In this document: piece after piece, positions 7,141 to 12,391 of the stretch
Layout: every line of letters starts with the position of its first letter
Position numbering within the stretch: position 1 is the first letter of the stretch
From: an uncultured Bacteroidales bacterium
Lineage (GTDB): Bacteria; Bacteroidota; Bacteroidia; Bacteroidales; Marinilabiliaceae
DNA length: 12,391 nucleotides
Reading direction: 5' to 3'
NCBI GenBank assembly: GCA_934725785.1
Contig: CAKVCS010000019.1
Location: forward strand, 1 to 12,391
Position numbers and translations under genes: made by a program
The notes under the pieces: generated by a model
What the model was told of the DNA's origin: nothing
Database searches by the model: none
What the model saw: the letters and a program-made list of their open reading frames with translations, nothing else

Positions 7141-9789
7141 TCACAGCTCGACACCAATGAGCAGCACGTCATCGACCTGCTTGTCCGTGCCCTTCCAGTC
7201 ATAGAAAGTCTTGACGAGATCCTTGCTCGTGGCGGCCATGGACTCATTGATGTTCCTGGCGAGCCACTCCTTGACGCGCCTGGTGAAGAACTTCTTGTGC
7301 TCCTCGCCACCGAGCTGGTCGGGCAGACCGTCTGAAAAGACGAAGATGCGGTCTCCCGGCTCGTACGTTATTACGTTGTTCTCGAAAGACTTCTCCTTGC
7401 GGCCGTTGGGCAGGGGCTTGCCGCCAATGCCCTTACGCGTTGCCTCGAACTCCTGGAATATGGCGTCGTCGCCCGAGTCGAACTGACCGTGTCGGCTCTT
7501 GTGGAGATAGTAGAGTGGCCTGTGGGCCCCCGAGAACTGCAGCTCTCGCTCGGCGGGATTGATTCGGATGAGGGCGAGGTCCATGCCGTCGCCGGCGTTG
7601 GCCTCGCTTGTCTTCTGCTTCAGGGCGTCGCGGACGGCCTCGTGGAGCATGTCGAGAATCTGCGCGGGGTTAAGCTCGGGATGGTTGGAGACTATGTTGC
7701 TGAGCAGCAGGTATCCTATGATGGAGAGCAGCGCGCCCGGGACTCCATGGCCAGTGCAGTCGACCACGGCCACGTACGTGACGCCGTCGCGGTGGTAAGA
7801 CCAAGGGAAGTCTCCCGAGACGATGTTCTTCGGCCTGTAGAACATGAAAGAGTTGGGGAAGAACTTCTGCAGCTCGACCTCCTCGGGCAGTAGCGCGAAC
7901 TGGATTCGCTTGGCGTAGTTGATGGAGCTCATGACGTCCTCCTTGGCCTTCTGAGCCTCCTGCTCGAGTCGCTTGATCTCCGTCACGTCGTGGACGGTGA
8001 AGAGCACGGAGTCGACGCTGCCGTTCTCGTCCATCTCGGGGATGGCCTTCACCTCCTTGTAGAGCTTGTCCTTCTCGCCGAGCTCAATCTCCGCGCTCTC
8101 CTGCCTCTTGTTCTTCTTGGCCGTCTTGAGAGTGTCGGTCACGAAGTTTCGGACAGGCTCGTCGTCGAGCAGGTCGGCGAAGGCCTTGTCCTTGAGCTTG
8201 TCGGACGACGAGAGGGAGAGGAACTTTGCCGCCGCGGGGTTGGCGTAGAGAATCTTGCCCTTGAGCGAGGTTCGGATGATGACGTCCGGGGAGTTCTCGG
8301 AGAGTGACTTCATTCGCCCTGTCTTCTTCTCCTCGTTCTCTCGCATCTTGCGCTCGGTGACGTCCCTCGTGTTGAAGATCAGGCCTCGGATGGCCGGGTC
8401 GTGCAGGAGGTTCTTGCCCTGCGTCTCGAGATAGATGCGCTCGTTGTTCTTCTTGAGGTAAGTGTACTCGATTTTCGTCTCTCCGCCCGGTGTCGAGAGC
8501 AGATAGTCGAACATCTTCTGGACTTTCTTGAAGCTGGTGGGCATCATCCACTCCTCGTCCATGCCGTGAATGTCCTCGTCCGGGCCGTAGCCGAGGATTC
8601 TCTTCATCGACGGGCTCTCGTAGACGACCTCACGGTCCTTGTTGTATATGGAGATGAACTCGGAGGCGTTGGAGAGCATTGCGTCCTGCTTCTTCTGCTG
8701 CGCCTTGATCTCCTCTATCTTGCTGTTGAGCTCGGAGTTTGAGATCTCTAGGTTCTCCTTGGCCTCGCGCATCTCCCTTGCGTTCTCGTTGAGCTGCTCC
8801 TCGTTCTTTCGGAGTGTGGCGGTCATCTGCTGGGACTCGCGGAGGAGCCTCTCAGTTCGCTCGTTGATCTTGAGGTTGTAGAGCGTGCTGCCGACGATGC
8901 TGCCGACCTCCTCGGCCAGGAGCATGAAGTGCTGCGGCAGGCTGCTTTGGAAGAACGAGACCTCGATGACTCCCTGGACCTCCTCCTCTTGCTTGAGGGG
9001 GATGATTAGGAGGGACTTCGGGCGGCTCTTGCCAATGAGTCCGGACGAAATGGTGAAATAGTCGTCGGGTATCTCCGTGCGGTATATGAGCTGCTTCTCG
9101 TAGGCCGCGGCGCCAATGAGGCCGTAGCCCACCTTGATTTCGACCTTCTCGTACCTCTTCCTGTCATAGGCGTACTGCGTCACCGTCCGGAGCTTGTCGC
9201 CCTCGAGGATGTAGAAAGCGGCCTGGACGGCGTTGCAGTAAGATATGAGGCCCTCGATGGTGGCCTCGGCGAGGTCGTCGATGCGCGTGTGCGCGCGGAG
9301 TATGTCGGATATGGTCTCCTTGCCCTTTGACACCCAGTTGGCGAATGTCTCCTTCTCGCGGCTGTCGTGCAGGCTTTGGCCGAGGTTGAGAAGCGTTCGG
9401 CCTATGTCGGACTTCGTGGCGGTCCTGCTGTCGACGTCGTGCCCCTCGCGGATGTTGTCGGCCATCATGATGCTCTCCTTGATTGTCGAGCGGAGGCCGT
9501 CAATCTCGTCCTGCATCTCGCTGAGCTTCCGGGCCTTGAAGTTGGCTATGTAGAGCGTGGCCAGGAGCACGGCGAGCACACAAAGGTCGAAGACCCAGAC
9601 AAACAGGTAATGGTGGAGATATATGATGTTATGGAGCGATACGTTGAAGCCGAGCAGGCCCATCATACTCGTCCATCCGATGAGCAGCGTGGCCACGACG
9701 ACGCCCAGCGCCACATACCACTGCAGCTCCGAGAATCCGTCCGGTGAGAAGTATCCCCAGCTCACCCTTACTCTCTTTTTCTTGTTCAT
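7141..9789 (-). CDS. Membrane-anchored GAF-PAS-PAS-SpoIIE PP2C-type phosphatase
   Basis: This 882-aa sensor phosphatase should remove phosphate from Ser/Thr of a partner protein. Two membrane helices (~25-47 and 58-82) anchor it at the inner membrane. A linker leads to a GAF domain (~170-305, with GYGLIGA and DYFTISSGL), a Glu/Gln-rich coiled coil (~310-370), and two PAS domains (~370-482 and ~490-605, each ending in a DVTE motif). The signalling helix SINYAKRIQFALLP (622-635) comes before the SpoIIE/PP2C domain (~636-882). Metal-site motifs are present: VSGDF (D660), DCTGHGVPGALLS (D677), DGMDLAL, FSDGLPDQ (D820) and VDDVLLIG (D873/D874). The common GDFYW is GDFPW here. The ATG at 9789 lies 9 bp after the stop of the upstream GAF protein, and the SiaB-like kinase gene follows. 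Architecture resembles SiaA/RsbU-type phosphatases. The substrate is not encoded in the window. Confidence 0.93.
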   Translation of the reverse strand: MNKKKRVRVSWGYFSPDGFSELQWYVALGVVVATLLIGWTSMMGLLGFNVSLHNIIYLHHYLFVWVFDLCVLAVLLATLYIANFKARKLSEMQDEIDGLRSTIKESIMMADNIREGHDVDSRTATKSDIGRTLLNLGQSLHDSREKETFANWVSKGKETISDILRAHTRIDDLAEATIEGLISYCNAVQAAFYILEGDKLRTVTQYAYDRKRYEKVEIKVGYGLIGAAAYEKQLIYRTEIPDDYFTISSGLIGKSRPKSLLIIPLKQEEEVQGVIEVSFFQSSLPQHFMLLAEEVGSIVGSTLYNLKINERTERLLRESQQMTATLRKNEEQLNENAREMREAKENLEISNSELNSKIEEIKAQQKKQDAMLSNASEFISIYNKDREVVYESPSMKRILGYGPDEDIHGMDEEWMMPTSFKKVQKMFDYLLSTPGGETKIEYTYLKKNNERIYLETQGKNLLHDPAIRGLIFNTRDVTERKMRENEEKKTGRMKSLSENSPDVIIRTSLKGKILYANPAAAKFLSLSSSDKLKDKAFADLLDDEPVRNFVTDTLKTAKKNKRQESAEIELGEKDKLYKEVKAIPEMDENGSVDSVLFTVHDVTEIKRLEQEAQKAKEDVMSSINYAKRIQFALLPEEVELQKFFPNSFMFYRPKNIVSGDFPWSYHRDGVTYVAVVDCTGHGVPGALLSIIGYLLLSNIVSNHPELNPAQILDMLHEAVRDALKQKTSEANAGDGMDLALIRINPAERELQFSGAHRPLYYLHKSRHGQFDSGDDAIFQEFEATRKGIGGKPLPNGRKEKSFENNVITYEPGDRIFVFSDGLPDQLGGEEHKKFFTRRVKEWLARNINESMAATSKDLVKTFYDWKGTDKQVDDVLLIGVEL

Positions 9790-9798
9790 CGACAGGGA

Positions 9799-10797
9799 CT
9801 ATATAACGTCGCGCAACTGGTGCTCAATGGCCTCCCATGCGTCAACAATCTTCAATTTTTCGAAACTTGCCACCTCGATGACCGCGTCGACGCGCTGCGA
9901 CTCGCCCGTGGTGAGCGGGAGCACGTAGACGTTGAGGCTGCGGCTGCGCCCGAGGCCGGAGAGAGCCGTGAGGTAGTCGGCAGGCACCTTCTCGAGGGTG
10001 AGTGGCTTGTCAGACACCACGACCTGCCCGAGTATGCCGTCGCCCGACGTGAAGACCTCGGTAGGCGGTTCGTCCGACAGGCCGAAACGCCCGCACATGA
10101 CGAACGTGTCGGACTCGGCCGCTCCGCCATCCTGAGCCTCAGGAGATGTCGGGACGGCCTCTGACCGCGCGAAAGCCACCGCCCCCGTGATGTCGAAGCA
10201 GACGTCGACGGCGTCTATGAGGTACTGGAGCCTGCCGGCGTCGGGAGCCGACTTGGCCTTCATCTTGCGGACGGTCTCTACAAACCTCACGGCGCCCTTC
10301 TCTATGGCGTTCTGCCTGCGGTTCTTGTTCCTCAGCTCGAAGAGGTCAGTCTTGAGCCTGTCGAGCTCCGAGTCGCGGAGCGCGAGGTCGGAGACAAGCT
10401 CGGCGTTTTTCTTCTTATACTCGTCGACACCCTTCTGCGAGCGTACGGATATGACGGCCGTGGCCGTGGTGAGGCACACCGCCATTATGATGTTGACGCT
10501 TATGAACGTGGTCTGGCTCATCTCGTAGGCCATAAACTGCCAGAAGATGAAGAGCAGGATGATGGTCAGCAGCGCGAGCTGGAGCTTGACGAGCATAGGC
10601 GTCTCGTCGATCTTACGGATGACGCCGCAAGTCCACAGCCAGACCTTGATGCTGACACGCCTGACAACGTTCCAGCGTTTCCTGAGACTGCCGCATATGT
10701 CACCCCACACCATCCGCACGTCGATGCTGAATGACGAGGCTGAGACCTCGACGTAGCGAGAGAGCCTGTTTTTTATTTTCGATATCCAGGCGGGCAT
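9799..10797 (-). CDS. Membrane protein with coiled coil and degenerate GAF domain, no output domain
   Basis: This 332-aa protein has a basic cytoplasmic N-terminus (1-65), two membrane helices (~71-90 and 98-117), a charged coiled coil (~122-165) and a C-terminal GAF-like domain (~165-332). The GAF segment SGDGILGQVV...PADYLTALSGLGRS...VLPL...VIEVASFEKL lines up block by block with the GAF of the phosphatase encoded next (GYGLIGAAAY...PDDYFTISSGL...IIPL...VIEVSFF). The two genes therefore look like paralogous sensor halves, and this one has no PAS or catalytic part. An Ala/Gly/Glu-rich loop (about 212-229) interrupts the GAF. Its ATG follows the CheB stop by a single base (TGACATG on the minus strand), which suggests translational coupling. 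It may be a sensor, a dimer partner for the phosphatase or a methylation substrate. No function is proven. Family call GAF: fairly sure. Confidence 0.82.
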   Translation of the reverse strand: MPAWISKIKNRLSRYVEVSASSFSIDVRMVWGDICGSLRKRWNVVRRVSIKVWLWTCGVIRKIDETPMLVKLQLALLTIILLFIFWQFMAYEMSQTTFISVNIIMAVCLTTATAVISVRSQKGVDEYKKKNAELVSDLALRDSELDRLKTDLFELRNKNRRQNAIEKGAVRFVETVRKMKAKSAPDAGRLQYLIDAVDVCFDITGAVAFARSEAVPTSPEAQDGGAAESDTFVMCGRFGLSDEPPTEVFTSGDGILGQVVVSDKPLTLEKVPADYLTALSGLGRSRSLNVYVLPLTTGESQRVDAVIEVASFEKLKIVDAWEAIEHQLRDVI

Positions 10798-10798
10798 G

Positions 10799-11362
10799 TC
10801 ACTGAATTGTCTTTAAGAAGTTTATAATCTCCTGGGGGGAGAGGGTGGCGTCGGGCCGCAAGAGCCTCAGGGCGGCCTGGGGCATTGTCGGGACGTCGGC
10901 CGTCTTGGGGTCCTGCACGATGGTGTAGCCCCCGGCGTCGGCAATCGCCTTAAGCCCCTTGGCTCCATCCTGGTTGGCACCCGTGAGAATGACGCCCACG
11001 GTCTTCGACCTCCAAGCCTTGGCCGCCGAGGCGAGCGTGTAGTCGATGGCCGGGCGGCAGAAGAGGTAAGGGTCCTCGATGGAGAGGGACACCGCCCCGA
11101 AGTAGTCTATGAACATATGGTAGTTGGCGGGAGCCACGTAGACGTTTCCCCTCTCGACCACCTGCTTATCATAAGGCTCAATGACGTTGAGCCGCGTGCG
11201 CTCCCCCAGCGCCTCGATGAAGCCGGCCCTGACGTGCTTAAGTCGGTGCATGCACACGATCACGGGGGCAGGGAAGTCGGGCGGCAGGGCCGCGAGAATC
11301 CTCGACACGACAGCGTAGCTGCCCGCCGACCCGCCAATGACCACTGCGCGATAATCTGCCAT
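10799..11362 (-). CDS. Stand-alone CheB-type methylesterase domain protein
   Basis: This 187-aa protein equals the catalytic domain of CheB, which hydrolyses glutamate methyl esters (and deamidates Gln) on chemoreceptors. The triad is visible: S12 in GGSAGS, H39 in VCMHRLKH, and D132 in LTGANQDGAKG. Other CheB blocks are VYVAPANYHMFI (74-85), RPAIDYTLASAA (103-114) and the C-terminal QDPKTADVPTMPQAAL. There is no N-terminal receiver domain, so it cannot be switched by CheA phosphotransfer in the classical way. I chose ATG 11362 because the frame upstream of it overlaps the CheR-like gene and has no family similarity. This start leaves a 20-bp gap after the CheR-like stop at 11383. The next gene starts one base after its stop. 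Confidence 0.9.
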   Translation of the reverse strand: MADYRAVVIGGSAGSYAVVSRILAALPPDFPAPVIVCMHRLKHVRAGFIEALGERTRLNVIEPYDKQVVERGNVYVAPANYHMFIDYFGAVSLSIEDPYLFCRPAIDYTLASAAKAWRSKTVGVILTGANQDGAKGLKAIADAGGYTIVQDPKTADVPTMPQAALRLLRPDATLSPQEIINFLKTIQ

Positions 11363-11382
11363 AAGCCTTGCTATGATATGCG

Positions 11383-12174
11383 TTACTTTATAAGCCTGTA
11401 GAGACCGTCGGCACGGCATGACGGGTCGAGCAGGTCCTCGGCCCCGAGCGGCCTCTCCATCACCCCTATGCAGAGCGCGGAGCCTGGGCCGGAGAGAGAC
11501 CCGGTGAGGCAGTCCACCGCTACGCGCGTCAGCTTCTCGTTGTATGAGAGCATGACGTCGCGGCATATCACGACATCGTACTTCTCATCCACGCAGTTGA
11601 CAAACCACCCGTTGCGGAACGAGACGTTGGCGAGCAGGCCGTCCCGCAGCGCCGGGCCGTCGGCCGTCTTGACCACGTAGTGGTCATAGTCCTCGGCCGA
11701 CTCGAGCCTCTCGAAATTCGAGCGGTTCTGCGCGTCGTCGTGCTTGGACACACGGAGCGAGCGGCACTCGGCCACCGTCCTGTCGCTAAGCACGTTGGCC
11801 ACGATGCTCACGTCGGAGCGTCCCGCCAAGTCGAGCGCCACGACGAGGCTGAAGAGCTCGTGATAGCTCGTCAGGCACGGGAGCCACACCGTCTTGCCAT
11901 GCCCCTCGGCGAAATCCTTTATAAGCCGCCGCCACAGCGACGGGGCGCGGAAGAGCTCGGTCTGCGGCACGGCGAGGTAATATGAAATCTCGTCGAACGT
12001 CACGAGCGAGCCGAGGGCCGAGTAGAGATCCTGCACCCTGTGGAAGTGCATCTTCTCAAACACGTAGGCCAGCCTCCGGCGGAAGAAATCGTCGGAGAAG
12101 TTGGTGAAGTCCACCTTCAGCCTCTCAGCGAGGACGGCCTCTATTTCCCTCAGTTCGTTAGTGGTCAGGAGCAT
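11383..12174 (-). CDS. Degenerate CheR-like methyltransferase (probable pseudoenzyme)
   Basis: This 263-aa protein has the length and layout of CheR, the SAM-dependent methyltransferase acting on receptor glutamates. The N-terminal helical domain (~1-65) and the block YYLAVPQTELFRAPSLWRRL (65-84) match CheR's T-x-F-F-R region. The SAM-binding loop does not: the family's GCSTGEEPYSL lines up without gaps with CLTSYHELFSL (100-110), losing both glycines and the first Glu. The later acidic ribose-binding residue in the ATDI block is replaced (ANVL, 126-129). The block YDVVICRDVMLSYNE (199-213) is kept, with Asp for the usual Asn. It is probably catalytically dead and may act as a scaffold or regulator. 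The ATG at 12174 lies 6 bp after the stop of another CheR gene, so the two look like tandem copies. Confidence 0.82.
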   Translation of the reverse strand: MLLTTNELREIEAVLAERLKVDFTNFSDDFFRRRLAYVFEKMHFHRVQDLYSALGSLVTFDEISYYLAVPQTELFRAPSLWRRLIKDFAEGHGKTVWLPCLTSYHELFSLVVALDLAGRSDVSIVANVLSDRTVAECRSLRVSKHDDAQNRSNFERLESAEDYDHYVVKTADGPALRDGLLANVSFRNGWFVNCVDEKYDVVICRDVMLSYNEKLTRVAVDCLTGSLSGPGSALCIGVMERPLGAEDLLDPSCRADGLYRLIK

Positions 12175-12180
12175 GATCCG

Positions 12181-12391
12181 CTATTTTTTCTTGTAGAAGG
12201 CGCCGGAGCGCCCGAACAGTGTGCCTGCCTTGAGTGGCAAGTCCTCCTGCCTGCCCAAGACGAGCGTCCCCCCGGGGAACAGTTTCTCGGATATCCCTTT
12301 CAGGACCCTCAGCTGCAGCGCCTCGTTGAAGTATATGATGACGTTGCGGAGGAAGACTATGTCGACCCTGTAGGGGAACGGGGCGCCGTCT
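12181..12391 (-). CDS. CheR-type methyltransferase, C-terminal part (cut by window edge)
   Basis: I read 69 codons directly from the minus strand, entering at the right edge and ending at the TAG at 12183-12181. The peptide contains DIVFLRNVIIYFNE, matching the CheR block (F-x-R-N-V-x-I-Y-F), then LRVLKGISEKLFPGGTLVLG, matching the family's R-x-L-x-x-L-x-P-G-G-x-L-x-L-G. A basic tail, GAFYKKK, ends the protein. RNVIIYF is closer to the consensus than in the adjacent downstream copy, so this may be the active member of the pair. The SAM-binding motif lies outside the window, so activity cannot be judged. It is the first visible gene of the minus-strand operon; the promoter is outside. Confidence 0.82.
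   Translation of the reverse strand, partial: DGAPFPYRVDIVFLRNVIIYFNEALQLRVLKGISEKLFPGGTLVLGRQEDLPLKAGTLFGRSGAFYKKK

Noticed and set aside
11363..11566. Upstream extension of the CheB frame (68 more codons)
   Set aside because: It overlaps the CheR-like gene, is Arg-rich like an out-of-frame translation, and shows no receiver domain. The family sequence starts at ATG 11362.
1..12391. CRISPR array, tRNA or rRNA gene, insertion sequence or attachment site
   Set aside because: I saw no spaced direct repeats, cloverleaf, transposase motif or terminal inverted repeats in any part of the window.

Overview
The window looks like chromosomal DNA of a GC-rich member of the Bacteroidota, probably Bacteroidales. 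The evidence is: coding regions near 58-60% GC (my estimate) with AT-rich gaps between genes; starts without clear Shine-Dalgarno sequences; TAnnTTTG-type promoter boxes; a TonB-dependent receptor with the 'VSSASK...VITKDEL' plug leader common in this phylum; and GAF/SpoIIE proteins of the Bacteroidota type. I cannot name the genus. I see no rRNA, tRNA, CRISPR array, insertion sequence or phage gene.

Left part (1-2453, minus strand). A lipoprotein gene is cut by the left edge. Beyond it lies a two-gene operon of a HerA-like ATPase (YjgR/DUF853 type) and a small unrecognised protein, closed by a strong hairpin terminator at 338-379. A 266-bp divergent promoter region (2454-2719) follows.

Middle part (2720-5662, plus strand). 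A single gene for a large TonB-dependent outer-membrane receptor stands without a SusD or transporter partner. It ends at a perfect 16-bp hairpin that can also stop the convergent operon coming from the right.

Right part (5697-12391, minus strand). This is a tight signalling operon, read from the right edge leftwards: the C-terminus of a CheR-type methyltransferase; a second, degenerate CheR-like protein that has lost the SAM-binding motif; a stand-alone CheB methylesterase domain with its catalytic triad; a membrane protein with a coiled coil and a GAF domain but no output; a membrane-anchored GAF-PAS-PAS-SpoIIE PP2C phosphatase; a SiaB-like GHKL kinase broken by a one-base frameshift; and a TrmH/SpoU RNA methyltransferase. 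No chemoreceptor, CheA, CheW or CheY is present in the window. The operon appears to join CheR/CheB reversible methylation to a PP2C phosphatase/SiaB kinase switch, and this is the most interesting part of the window. That the proteins act together is inferred from gene order and spacing, not shown.
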